From Naematelia aurantialba (Eukaryota > Basidiomycota > Tremellomycetes > Tremellales > Naemateliaceae): a DNA stretch of 64,000 nt. The translations under genes and the position numbers were made by a program. How positions within the stretch are numbered: position 1 is the stretch's first letter; each line of letters begins with the position of its first letter. The notes below the pieces were generated by a model. That model did not search any database. It was not told the origin of the DNA and worked only from the letters and a program-made list of their open reading frames with translations. Positions 32,944 through 44,259 of the stretch are shown here, one piece after another. The stretch covers positions 930,001-994,000 of the forward strand of contig JAKFAO010000008.1 in NCBI GenBank assembly GCA_021527695.1, in the 5' to 3' direction.

Positions 32944-35182
32944 ATGTCCCTGCCGGACTTTGCGACCTCGATAGACACTGCACGCACACGCTTCCACGCA
33001 CAGCCCAGCCACGCCTATTCGCCGCCACAGACGCCGTCGCCCTCGTCCCCGATCGACCTCCAGCTCACCACGTCGCACTCGTCCTCGACACTCATGTCTG
33101 ATCCAACGGCATTGACGCCGGAGGCTACTCCCTCCGAGTACGGCTACCATATCCGGGACGCCATCATCCAGAACGGCCATGCCGACGGGATCGAAAGCCA
33201 GTTCTCCACTGAAACAAGCGACCACATTGATAAGGGGGGCCATAGTATCCATGGCAGGGCTCCAGGTATGGAGCCAGCACGCTCAAACGACACTGCGCGT
33301 CTGAACCACACCCATGGGAAAGACTATGGCTCGCTCAACCCCGGTCGAGCACGCTCGCCATCTCCTCTGCCCAACTCATTCGCCTCGTCGTCCTTCGTCG
33401 GCCATCCGCAACCGGGCTCCGAACAGCGCGAGCGCGTCATCTCCCCTCCTCACTCGGGCTTCCTCGACGTGTCGTCCTCACCGGCACCGGCACCCGTCGA
33501 GCCCCCCTCGTACGCGAGCGCAGGATTCGATCCGTCCGTCTACCAGCCCGACTTCAAGTTCGCGCAGCACACACGGAGCAGGAGCCCCTACCCAGGGTGG
33601 TCACCGCAGGAAGGCCATCATTCGTTCCACCCCCTGTCCATGCCGAACAAGGAAGCAGTCAATGTCCCAACCGAAGCCTACGGCGGCAAGCAGAAGGAGA
33701 AGTTTACAGACTCGGCGGGGTATTGGCTGGGACTGTACTTCTTCTTCAACCTCGGCTTGACACTGTTCAACAAGCTCGTGCTGTCTTCTTTCCCATTCCC
33801 TTATGTGAGTCATTACCATCACACAGAGAAACCAGGCGCTGACGTGGGACTCAGACATTGACAGGATTGCACGCCTTGTCTGGGTGCGCGGGGTGCTACT
33901 TTGCGCTGGAACGTGGTGCTTTTGTAAGTATGGCATGGCACAGCCACGATTAGAGCTGACGAAACGCCCCAAGACGCCGGCTCGCCTGAACCAGAAAGAA
34001 AACATCATTCTTTTAGCCTTCTCAGTACTCTACACCATCAACATTGCCGTCTCCAACATCAGTCTGCAGCTCGTCACCGTACCAGTTCGTTGCTCTGCCC
34101 AATCTCTCTGGGCGCTTGTACTGATCGAAGCAGTTCCACCAAGTCGTCCGCGCTTCCACACCCCTCTTCACCATCCTCATATCGACTGTCCTGTTGCGAA
34201 CGAAATTCTCGGCACGTAAGCTGGTCTCATTACTCCCCGTCGTTGCGGGTGTGGGCTTTGCGTGAGTCATGCGGCGTGTGGTGGCGACTTTCGAAGCTGA
34301 GCAGATGCAGAACATACGGCGACTACAACTTCACCGCATGGGGCCTCATCCTGACGCTGCTGGGCACGTTTCTCGCGGCCCTCAAAACCGTCGTGACGAA
34401 CCTGATCCAAACGGGCGGGGGAGGGCGTCTGAAGCTGCACCCGCTGGACCTGCTCATGCGCATGTCGCCTCTGGCCTTTATCCAGTGTGTCGCGTATGGG
34501 TGGTACACGGGCGAGCTGGAGCGGGTGCGGCGGTACGGCGCGACGCAGATGACGCGCGGCAAGGCGATTGCGCTTCTGGTCAATGGCGTGATTGCGTGCG
34601 GGCTGAATATCGTCTCGTTCACCGCCAACAAGAAGGCCGGCGCGCTGACAATGACCGTCTCTGCCAAGTGAGCGCCCGTCCACAGATCCACATGCTGCCT
34701 CCGCGACGAGCGACGAGGCTGACGCGTCGCAGCTGCAAGCAGGTCTTGACGATCGCACTCGCCGTTGTGCTCTTCGACCTGCATATCAACTTCACCAACG
34801 GCATCGGGATCCTGTTGACGCTGATTGGCGGGGTGAGTCTGACTCTACGACACTGCGCGCCGCCACCTGCTTTTACGGCGTTACTGCGTCCACTGCTTTC
34901 TCTGTCTCTTGCTCTCTTTGGAGCTGCCTGCTGTGTCTAGTGTGCTGCCGGGTTTTTCTTCCGTGCTGCCTGCTCTTTCTTCTTTGCTGGCTGGTTTTTC
35001 TTGTGTTCTGCCTGCTCTTTCTTCTGTGCTGGCTGGTTGTTCTGCTGTGCTGCTGCTTTCCCTCTCGCCATCTGCGCGGACGATCTACTGAGCGCGGGGC
35101 TAACCTGTGCCAGGGCTGGTACGGCTACGTCGAATATACAGAAAAGAAGAAAAAGGCGGTCAAGGCGAGCGAGCGCGGTTAG
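32944..35182 (+). CDS. TPT/DMT-superfamily transporter with long N-terminal extension
   Basis: Triose-phosphate/nucleotide-sugar transporter family (SLC35-like) with about ten membrane helices, likely in the Golgi or ER. Seven exons, the first 32944-33804. The first ~250 residues are disordered, rich in Ser, Pro and His (SPPQTPSPSSPIDLQ...). The membrane part starts at YWLGLYFFFNLGLTLFNK, followed by TLTGLHALSGCAGCY, NIILLAFSVLYTINIAVSN, FHQVVRASTPLFTILIS, YNFTAWGLILTLLGTFLAA, LDLLMRMSPLAFIQ, VSFTANKKAGALTMTV and FTNGIGILLTLIGG. The KxxGxLT-type element before helix 9 is typical of the family. The C-terminus is Lys-rich (YTEKKKKAVKASERG). Substrate cannot be told from sequence. Its last intron (about 34830-35114) is filled with TTCTT/GCTGG-type repeats. 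Confidence 0.88.
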
Positions 35183-35604
35183 AGCGATAGTGATATATGG
35201 AGTATAGACGCGAATGGTGTACGAACATGGCCTTGCCTGGTGGCCTGGGATGGTGGCGTGAAGTTGGGGGCGTGGGAGGGAGGGGGTAGGGCGATCACGT
35301 AGCGATTATCATCATTGCTTCTGCATCATATGGACATGCTTGAGCTGTCGCCGGGGATGGACGCTCGGCAGCTTGGCATGCAGATCCTTGAGAGCTGAGC
35401 GGGCAGCGAGGCAGTGCGAGCTCTGCCTCGACTCTGCCTCGGGAGTGGATGAGGAGACTGAATGGAAGCTGGCCATGGCTGCATCTGAGGCAGAAACTGT
35501 ATGCTGATGTATTCCAAACACGACACTATCGACACTATCGACGCGACACTACACGACGCGACACGAGAAGAGATGACACGAGATGACACAAGACGAGATG
35601 CAAG
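35183..35604. other. Convergent intergenic region with short repeats
   Basis: Positions 35520-35600 carry ACACTATCG and GAGATGACAC repeats. No gene seen. Confidence 0.55.
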
Positions 35605-37455
35605 CTACATTCTGCCCTTGGGCTGGCCCGTCTCGAGAACAAAGACGTTGGGCGCCGGGAATCCTCTGCGGAGATGCCGCTCCATGCCAGGTGCGAGGCC
35701 GGCTGGGATCTCGTCTTGTGGTGGATGGGGATCGTGGTCGCCGTTGTCCTATCGGTCGTCAGTGTCTATTCTTCTTGATGCATCAGAGCAACTTGTCCGA
35801 TGTCGGGAACCCCCCCCCCCCAACACACACACACACAGACGCAAAACAGAAGTAGCAACCGAAACGAAAGAAGAGAGAGAAAAAGAAACAGAGAGAAAGA
35901 GCAACAGAGAGAAAGAGAGAAAAAGAAAGAGAGAGAAAGACGAAGGGAGAGAAAGACGAAGAGCGAGGGTAAGGCAGGCGCCCATAGAAACAGCAGCGCT
36001 GACCTCGATGACCTCCCCATCGCGCAAGACGACATCGCGGAAACTCCAGTCCCGCTCAACCCCATTCTTTAGGTAATCCGCCCTTCCCAGCCAGACAGGC
36101 TCCCACTCACCCACGCCGCACGCCGCTACGTGGGATGAGGACCCGTCGACCGCGGCTGATACTGCCGGACGAGCGTGAGCGTGCCCTCGTGTGTGTGCTG
36201 GTGACGGCGGTGGTTGGTGTTTGCGGCGGTACAACGAGCAGCTGGCGCAGCCTGCGCTGACGTCTAGGGACTTGTCGCCTGTCAACTGGGCGTGTCAGCT
36301 CTGTAACGGAGGGAAAGGGAGGAAGGAAGGAGAAACAAGGGAGTAGTGGAGAATCAAGGAGTGGAGAAGCAAGGAAGGAGTGGAGAAACAAGGAGAGAGT
36401 GAGAAAGCCGGAGAGAGAAAGTCGAAGAGACCCACTGCCCGACCGAGAGCAATCACGCTCGCCGCATGGGCAAAGACAACCACACTCCTCAGCCCCATCT
36501 CCTCACACCGTGCTGTCCAAGCTTCAACAAACAGATCCGCGCGGTCCTGCAGCTCGCGCAGCTTCTCTCCCCTGCGCGATGGGTAGAGCGTCGAGGTGTA
36601 GATTTCGTCGAGTGATTCTGACGGGAAATGGACGGCCAGTGTGGGTGCGTGGCCTGGGCGGGGATGGAGGCCGGAGTCGGGGACCACTGGGGAGTACCTG
36701 TTTTTGCGAACATGAGGAGCATGAGGCGAGTGGAGTAGATCGTGGGCAGTTATTTAGGGCGGTGGAGTGAGGTGAGGTTCGTAGTGGGAAGGGGAGCGCG
36801 CAGCAGCGCAGAACAGAGGTCAGCATGGAGGAGACAGACAGCCGGTACGAAAGCCAAGCACTGACCACTCCTGCACGCCGTGCTCCAATGCGACGCCATT
36901 GCTCTTCCCCTTCCCCTTCCCCTTTCCCTTTCCCTTGTCCTGACCTGTCTCTTCCCCGCATGCGCTTGTGGGGCCAAGAGCAGCCGACGTCGGTATCGCC
37001 GTCTGGATGCATCGGTAGAACGGGCTGCTAAAGACCCGTTCGGGTACTGGGTGGGGTGCGAGCGTCTCCGGCGTGGAGAGGAACGAGGCGAGTCGGTCGG
37101 CTTGTTCTTCGCCGTATGCTGCGAGCTGGTGGATTCAGCGCGGACCCTCCCATTCATCTCCTTCAATCATGTACGCATCCCCATCGTGCGGTCGGGGGGT
37201 TGGTAGGGAACCGCCACGCGAGCCGAAGCAACGGCAGGCGGAAGAGGGAGGTGAGAGGTGGAAGAGCTGGCAAGCAAGACGAGCGCGGCTGCACCTACAG
37301 GTGGGTCTCGGTTCATCCCCGTTGGGCCGGTCTTGATATTCGGGTCTACCCAGTTGGACCTGCCAGCCAATATGAGCTTGTCGCTGCGGTTCCCCGTTAG
37401 CCCAAGATTCGACGTACCGGAATCCATGGCGGCAGATGTAGATGTATTCCAGCAT
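35605..37455 (-). CDS. Histidine phosphatase superfamily protein (Tfc7/phosphoglycerate-mutase-like)
   Basis: The start at 37453-37455 gives MLEYIYICRHGFR, the RHG catalytic motif at the extreme N-terminus. The protein then runs through SNWVDPNIKTGPTG, QADRLASFLSTPE, RVFSSPFYRCIQTA (second core Arg), a Lys/Gly-rich insert, EIYTSTLYPSRRGEKL, VVVFAHAASVIALGRA (second catalytic His), TGDKSLDVSAGCASCSLYRR and WEPVWLGRADYLKNGVERDW. The last exon is 35605-35748 (DNGDHDPHPP ... QPKGRM-stop). It is preceded by a 255-nt intron (35749-36003) full of poly-C, AC and GA repeats. In yeasts the closest type is the tau-55 (Tfc7) family of TFIIIC. I cannot tell TFIIIC membership from a free phosphatase. Confidence 0.85.
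35810..35965. repeat. Poly-C, (AC)n and GA-rich low-complexity tract
   Basis: About 11 C, then CACACACACACA, then a GA-rich tract (AGAGAGAAAGA). The tract lies within an intron of the histidine phosphatase gene. Confidence 0.9.
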
Positions 37456-37826
37456 CCCAGGGAGAGCAAGGGTTACACCTCGATGGTCGCGGTACAACTC
37501 TAGCAGCCAGCAGGCTTGCAAGTTTCTATCAGTGATAGAACGGCTCTGGTGGTGCTGGACTCGATGATACGTGCACCCGAGAGGAAGAGTGGTATACGAT
37601 AAAAAGTCGACAGCATCGAGACTCGAAAAGGCGGAGTCCCGCTGCAGCTGTCCTCCGCAAGACGTCACTTCGGACCGATCGCCGATCGCCCTGGAAAGCA
37701 CTACATGGCTGACACGGGAGCATATCTGTCGCCTTGTGCAGAATGGACAAGATCTCGTCTCTGGTAATGTCTGATCGCAACACAGCAATATCGTATATCA
37801 GACATGCATCCCGCCCAGCCAAAAAC
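37456..37826. promoter_or_regulatory. Spacer between uL13 stop and histidine phosphatase start
   Basis: About 370 bp between two minus-strand genes, holding the uL13 3' UTR and the phosphatase promoter. No element recognised. Confidence 0.45.
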
Positions 37827-39036
37827 CTAGTAGCCGAACTGAGTGAGGAGCTCGTTCTGAAGAACCGAGGCGGCTGCCTTGGTCTGGAGCTTGAGCGCTG
37901 CCTGCTTGCGCTCAAAGTACGCCTGTCCCTTGACCTTGCGCTTCTCCTCGAGACGGTCGACAACGTCCTTGTATCCCCATCCAACCTCGGCGCTGATTCG
38001 CTTAAGAGTACAGTACTGTTCGAGGGAAGCGAGAGCGTACGGAAGAAAGGCAGGAAGAGGAAACGTGATGATCAGCGTTGTTCTGAAGGAGAACAAAGCG
38101 CACACACCTTCCTGCCGGGCTTCAACCTCAACACACGGAGAGCAGCGGGGACGACCATCTTCTTCACTCGGTCCTGGGCAGGAGGGACACCCTCGTACAG
38201 CTCGAGTCGCTTGAGGGCGGCGGCACCTCGCGAGCTCTTGTGGGGGACCTGTGGATCGTTTACGCAGCGACGCGAGAGTAAACGAGTCGTACAGGACAGG
38301 GAGAGAGAGCCGACAGAGGAGAAGCATGATCAGCTATGCGACTTGTTGTATCTAGAGGGTTGACTCACCATACCGCGGATCGCCTTGTAGAGGATCCTAG
38401 AGGGAGCTCGGTGGTGGAAGGGACCCGACTTCTTTGGGTTGACAATGTGTCGCTCTGGACAAGAGTTAGGCTGCATTCACATGTGAGAGGGACGAGAAGG
38501 GAGTGAAACGCACTGTGCAGGTAGTCGTGGTACTTCAGCTTGTTGCGGAAGAATGAACCGGAGACGTTGATCTCCTCGCATCGGACGACGGTGACCTTCT
38601 GGCCCGACAGGATCTGCAGGCGGGCGAATTATGGAAGGAAAACGATCGTACGTCGGGACGGACCATGGTGAAGGTAAGGTTAAAGGTCGAGAAGAGGAAA
38701 CACTGTATCAGCTGGGTTCGAACAGATTCGATTCTTCCAACTGGCGAGCACAGCGCCCCTCCTCGCGTTCTCCGACCCCCATCCGTCTCCAATGTCTCGT
38801 CCACGTTATCCCCCCTTGAGCAATCACGCTCCTGCAAAACCTGAAAGATTCCGCCCACAGACCGCTTCCACCACGAAAATCCTGCTCCGGCACATGTTCC
38901 TTCCACGACCCCCTTTCCATCCATACAGTCCTGCAGATCAACAAACTGGACCCACCTGCTTGGAGACAATGCTCGCCAGCCGACCGAGAAGGTGGCCCTT
39001 GCCATCAATAACGATAGGTTGGGCGGAAAAGGACAT
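37827..39036 (-). CDS. RPL13A: 60S ribosomal protein uL13 (L13a/L16)
   Basis: Large-subunit ribosomal protein of the L13 family. The start at 39034-39036 encodes [20 protein letters not shown], then [88 protein letters not shown] and the Lys-rich C-terminal helix ending LLTQFGY. Length, about 200 aa, is usual. It has at least four introns. The first (about 38615-38957) is unusually long for this window at about 340 nt. I looked in it for box C/D snoRNA motifs because mammalian L13a introns host them, and saw none. Confidence 0.96.
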
Positions 39037-40138
39037 CTGGTTTTGACGAAGAGAGTTTTCCGCGGTCAGAGGTATAGTCGAACGAGGGAAGTCGGGAGGG
39101 TTGCGATGTCAGATTCGAGGGGGCAGAAGACGTCCAGTCAGCTCCGTGCGGGATGAACGGGACAGGACAAGCTGACCTTTGCGACCTTTTGAATGCTGGA
39201 AGGCTGATCTCCTCTCGGCGTCACTGAAAACGTCGAAAGAGCCAAAGCTGTCGGCGTTTAAGTAAAATGCCGACAATCCCACTTAAGTGGCGATGGACCA
39301 GCAAGTCAGAAAGGGCTTTCGGACTTAAACTCTGCAAGCTTAACGCCGTGAAATACGGATGATGCACGGACCTCGCGAGGAAAGAACGCCACCTCTCATC
39401 ATACAGAGGCAGTGTGAAGAGGCCATGTACAAAGTCTCCCACCGTTGCGGTCATATGTCGAATGGGCCAAACAGGCCGGGTCAGTCCCCGCTGTGGCCGG
39501 GCCCTCGACCGACCTTGTCGAGTCAGCTTCGGAGCCCTTCTTCCGCCGGCGATTGGAATTTTGGAGACCACACCCCTCTTGTCCTTTCACATTGTGTTCG
39601 GTTAACACGTACGCCTTCGGCATGCTCATCATCTTCTTCCACAGATGAGGGCGACGTGCCGTCTTCCATGACCGGACCTGGTCCAGACGTCTACTCAGGG
39701 CAGGAAGGGCAGGGAAGATCTCGATCCTGTTCTCGACTCAACCACCGTGTTCTCGGCTTGCGGTCCCGTCTCAGGCATGTCACCAGAGACCGGAGAGCAG
39801 GCATGTCACCACCGACAGTTGGGGACAAGGGAGACTCGCTGGTCCCGGCGATTGAGATTCGTTGACCGTTGAATCCATGAATCCCAAACCCGACGTCTAC
39901 CCTGCCAGTTGGGATACGGGGATCCGGCATGAATGGACGGCTTCTGTTGGGCTTTCAGGGTGGGTACCTAGGTGCCAGTGACCTTATGGTGCATGGCGAA
40001 TGGAGACGCGCATCTTCGTTGGGCCGATCGTGGACGGCGAATGACGAATGACAACTCGGTCACTGTCTTGCCACCCGTCACCCGCTCCTATAAGAGGCAG
40101 AGGTCTCGGCCACGCCGACCACTGATCGCTCACCCTCA
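39037..40138. promoter_or_regulatory. Divergent intergenic region uL13/orphan ORF
   Basis: About 1.1 kb. The uL13 promoter should lie in 39037-39400. A possible TATA-like TATAAGAG sits at 40089-40096, about 45 bp before the next ATG. No gene seen. Confidence 0.45.
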
Positions 40139-41227
40139 ATGCAGTATACGATGAACCCTTCCTCCTGGTTTACTGGTAGCTCCGGGTCCGCAATCACCTC
40201 TGATGACAGAGACGCCAGTCAAGATCACCCAGAGAGCGCTCCGCTGTACCCGTCTGGACCTTACAGCCCTACAGATCGTCTCGGCCCCGCTCGCAAGGCT
40301 CTCACCCTGGCCAACGCGACAACCGCTGGAATCATCCAATCCGACTTGCCCGACTTTGACGCCCGTCAAACCGCTTGGGAGAGGACCATAGCCACTCTGT
40401 GTGGCGCTCTTGTATCGAGGTTGACAGCCTTCAGCGGGGACAGCTACAACGCTTTACGCACCCCTTTGACGCTATACCATCAGGCGGTGCAGCCGCTCTT
40501 TCTTCAGGATAATCTGGGGGCACGGGTAGCCTCCGAACTGCGGATGCACGCGGATATCTTCGAGTACGCCCTGACGCAGCTCGTCAGTCAGGCGGCCGAG
40601 GAGAAATGGGCCAACCCACAGTGGCGTACTGGGCGCTTCAAGTACCCCTACGAGTCGTCCAGCCTGACTTCGGCGCTCGGGTCCGGCGTTCTGGGTCAAG
40701 TCTCGTGGGACCCGCACGGGTCGCATGTGGTAGTTGGCTCGACCTGGCTCACCGATCGTTGCTTTTCACTTCGACTGAGGAACGACAATCTCGCCAACGT
40801 GCATGCGACGGCGAGCAAGCTCTCGGACGCTGTGGTTGGCGGCACAGTCGCCAATACTGCCTACTTCAGGAGGTCGAATGGGGTTCCCCCGACCGACATC
40901 ATAGATTCACGGGACGCGGTCCAACGAGAGATGGAGTGCTGGCTCCGAGACCTCACGGACGAGGCTGGGGACGAGCGCCTTCCTCTCTCACTGCCGCTGC
41001 TGACAGCGGGCTTCGCGTACGTCTATCGTCGGCACCAGGACGCAAGTGCAAGCCGACGCCCAGAGGCCAGGCGCTTCCCAAGTCGCTTCATGCCTGGGTC
41101 CTTCCCAGGCTCAGAGAATGACATGTCGACATCAGCTGCTAAAAGCTTGTGCTTCGAGGTCACCGCCACACACCCTGGGACGGTGGAGGAGGTGATCGCG
41201 AAGCTTGATATAAGTTTATTTGTCTGA
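40139..41227 (+). CDS. Hypothetical protein, single exon, no recognised family
   Basis: A 362-codon open frame with balanced, protein-like composition. The N-terminus is Ser/Asp-rich and probably disordered (SSWFTGSSGSAITSDDRD). The middle looks helical, and the last third has mixed strands (SLCFEVTATHPGTVEEVIAK). No signal peptide or membrane segment and no motif I recognise. A TATA-like TATAAGAG 45 bp upstream supports a real promoter. It is intronless in an intron-rich region and is flanked by uL13 and a drug-type transporter. Possibly a lineage-specific or retro-derived gene. Confidence 0.65.
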   Translation: MQYTMNPSSWFTGSSGSAITSDDRDASQDHPESAPLYPSGPYSPTDRLGPARKALTLANATTAGIIQSDLPDFDARQTAWERTIATLCGALVSRLTAFSGDSYNALRTPLTLYHQAVQPLFLQDNLGARVASELRMHADIFEYALTQLVSQAAEEKWANPQWRTGRFKYPYESSSLTSALGSGVLGQVSWDPHGSHVVVGSTWLTDRCFSLRLRNDNLANVHATASKLSDAVVGGTVANTAYFRRSNGVPPTDIIDSRDAVQREMECWLRDLTDEAGDERLPLSLPLLTAGFAYVYRRHQDASASRRPEARRFPSRFMPGSFPGSENDMSTSAAKSLCFEVTATHPGTVEEVIAKLDISLFV

Positions 41228-41374
41228 GTACTATACTTCTGAAGACGGCTGTTCCCCGTGGCGTTTCAGATTACGGATGCAATATACGTGGAATGCATCT
41301 GTGATCATTATCAAGTAGCCAGCACACCGACCAAGAAATGACTGATAAGATCGCTCTAAGAGGATGACAAGCCG

Positions 41375-43632
41375 TCACGGCTGAGTTCGTACCGCCCGAG
41401 TAGATCTGTTGCGCACCGCCTCGCCCTTCCAGAAGAAGACAAATGGGATGGGCATGATAGCACAAGACACCAGCGCCAGAAGAAGGACGCCGTACTGGAA
41501 TTTGAGGTTGTGCTGTAGGTACGAATGTTAGCGATCGTTCAAGCCGAACATGGATGCGAGTGGATAGCAGCCGACGGTGGTCGTCGAGGAGCCATGTGAT
41601 AGGTAGCGCGCATGCGACTCGTGACTCACGATAAGCTGTGTGATCCAGAGAGGCACGCTGGCACCGACGAGAGACCGCATGAAAGTCTTGGCAGCGATGG
41701 CAGACGCCGCCACGTGCGCATAACTGTCCACAATATACTAATGCACAAGCATTGATAAGCGCTATTCAGAAGCGACAACGATCTTAGAGAGAGACAGAGA
41801 GGTGGACTCACAGAGTTGGCTGAAATGTATACAGAGACCATGCTGAAGCCGAAGCAGGCACCGCCCACCATCATGCCTATCCAGTGCACGTGGGCATAAG
41901 CGCCCGTGAACGCGATGATGAACAACGAGATTGGGAGAATGCTACATGCAGCGTCAGCTTTGGAAGGTGCAGAAAGCGCCTCAGGAGCAAGGAAGGGACG
42001 ACCGTGTGTATAATGTAGGGGAAGAGAGGGGAAGAGTCCACTCACATGGCGCCGAGCATCATTGGGTACAGCCTGGATTCAGGATGGTGTGGCTTTCTCG
42101 CGTAAAGCTTTTCTTGAATGGGCATGAGGCACATGGCGATTACGATGCCCAGCTGAATGTCTAAGCTTCTCCTCACGTGGGGACACGAAAGGGATGGAAT
42201 AGGCAGGGCACGCAACATTCGACTCACCATGATGGAAACGAACGAGACTCCTGCCATTCCCATACTCCAACCGCGAATCTCCTCAAAGGCGATTGGGAAC
42301 GCGAAGAATGTGGCGTACAACAGCGAGTACACGAAGCTCAGGTAGAAGCTCATGAACAGCACGATCGGCTCGCAGAACATGAGGATGAATGGCCGGACGA
42401 GCGCGACCTTGAGCGTCTCGCTCAGCGGGACATGCGCCTGTGAGTGGGCAGTAACGTATATGTCCGTCTTGTGTTTTTTGTTCAGTCGCGCCGCCTTGCG
42501 ACGCAGAATGACCGGTGCCAGGGTCTCGGGCATGACGAGCGTAAGAAGAAAGACGACGCCGACGGTGATGAACAGGACCCAGTAGATCCAACGCCACTGG
42601 CCGGTCTTCTGGGCAATCCATCCTCCCAACAAGGGGCCGAGGCAGGGGCCCATGCTGTACCGTACGCGTCAGCAAAATGTCTTCCAAGCATGTGGTGTTA
42701 TCACGGGGGGATTGGGCAGGGATGTACGCACAAGATCATACCACTGAAGATGGCCATGGGTATACCACGTTCCTGGACGGACCAGATGTCCGAGATTGTG
42801 CCCCCGACATTGGTCATCGGGGCTGAGGAGGCGAGACCCGCAATCTATGCAGTCAGAAAATATGTCTCAAGCAGAGTATATGGCATGGCATACCATGCGG
42901 CCCGCTAGCATTGTTGCGATATTTTTCGCCAGACAAGAAGGCAATGTGAAAATGAAGTAGAAAAACAGCGAGATGCAGTAGATCGGCTTCCGACCGAGGA
43001 CCTCGGACACTATGTACCTTGCGTCAGCTCCCACATCGCATATTATTTTGTCTGACGGGACTGGTACTGATAGACTCACGTGGAGCAAAGGCTAGGGGAC
43101 CAACACCGAAACCGACGACGAAGAGGGTGACGACGAGGTAGATTGCCTCATCAGATACATGCAGGCCTGTCGCGGTGCCAGACAGATCGCCGGTGGGCAT
43201 TGCTGAACCCAGAGCGACGGTCAGACACAGTAAAGACGTAGACATTGTGGTGAACCTGAAAAATTTCAGCATCTCTAAGGAATACATGACTTCAAGGCAG
43301 AATAGGCAAAGACAAGACTGAGCACAGAGCAAACGAGACACCAACGAAATGAGAAGACAAGAGGGGACGCACCACTTCCAACCCTTCGACCACTCCTTCG
43401 GGTTCTCACCGGTTCCGGGCTCGAACTCGACCAGTATCTTTCCATCCTGCCCCTTTTCAACGTCCCGCGCAGGCGTGGAAGCTCGTCGGCGGCTGTGCGC
43501 AGTCGAGGTCTCGCTGATTGGATCGTCCGCCAGATCCCCCGGTACTTCGTGCTCTCCATTATCGAAGCTTTCCTCTTCCTCTTCAGTGAAGATGGGGGGT
43601 CGGGCAAACTCTGCTTCAATTGGCTCAGGCAT
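41375..43632 (-). CDS. MFS transporter, DHA1 (drug:H+ antiporter) type
   Basis: Twelve-helix plasma-membrane exporter. The start at 43632 opens an acidic N-terminus ([21 protein letters not shown]) ending [12 protein letters not shown], the usual entry to helix 1 in fungal DHA1 proteins. Then [34 protein letters not shown], the loop [11 protein letters not shown] (motif A type), [21 protein letters not shown] with WRWIYWVL (the motif C region), [26 protein letters not shown] and [15 protein letters not shown]. It ends [20 protein letters not shown] at 41375. At least eight introns. Similar to multidrug/polyamine exporters; substrate unknown. Divergent from the NCS1 permease. Confidence 0.92.
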
Positions 43633-44259
43633 GCTGATTCTTAACCAAATTGGAAGTAAGGTGAGTCGACGTGAGTACCAAGAGGCGAGAACGTCAATAC
43701 GTGGACACTTCGATCGCAGCCAACTTCCTTCATATATACCATTTTCTTTGTCTCGAGGCTTTGGTCAGTGCCAGTACATCAGCAGGATCAGCTCATCAGG
43801 CACAAAGACCCCCGGGATGGGAACAAGGTGGGAATGGTCGAGCTGAAGCGGCTTGGCTGGGTGGCATTCCATGGTTAACAAAGTGATCCCCCATAGCCGT
43901 CGAGGGCCGCGCTTCGCCCGCCACGGCGGCATCCGGCCGAGGACGAACGCGGGGAGGCGGCGGAGGCATGACGTGGGACTTTTGAGGAGTGAGACGGAAG
44001 CAGATGTATCAACTACCTGTTCGGGGTTCCTTATCAGCGGCGGAATCTTCTTCGGTCCAGTTTCTCGGTGAGTCACCCGATGGAGCTGCTAGCGCCGCTA
44101 GCGTCGGGGTTACCAAGGCAAGCTCTTATCTCTGAGGCCTCTTCGCGCTCTTCGGGGTGATATAACAGGTGAGGGACCGGGTGCATGTCCTTTCCCCCCT
44201 CTGTCGTGAATCATTGTCTTTGTCAGCGACTGTTCACTGCTCACTGCTCACTGCGCATC
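43633..44259. promoter_or_regulatory. Divergent promoter region MFS/NCS1 permease with a GATA site
   Basis: About 0.63 kb. CTTATCT at 44125-44131 is the reverse of AGATAAG, the consensus for fungal nitrogen-regulatory GATA factors. It lies about 130 bp upstream of the permease ATG. A direct repeat GCTAGCGCCGCTAGCG lies at about 44088-44103. Function inferred only. Confidence 0.5.

Noticed and set aside
38615..38957. Possible intronic snoRNA in uL13
   Set aside because: No box C (RTGATGA) with a paired box D was found on the coding strand.
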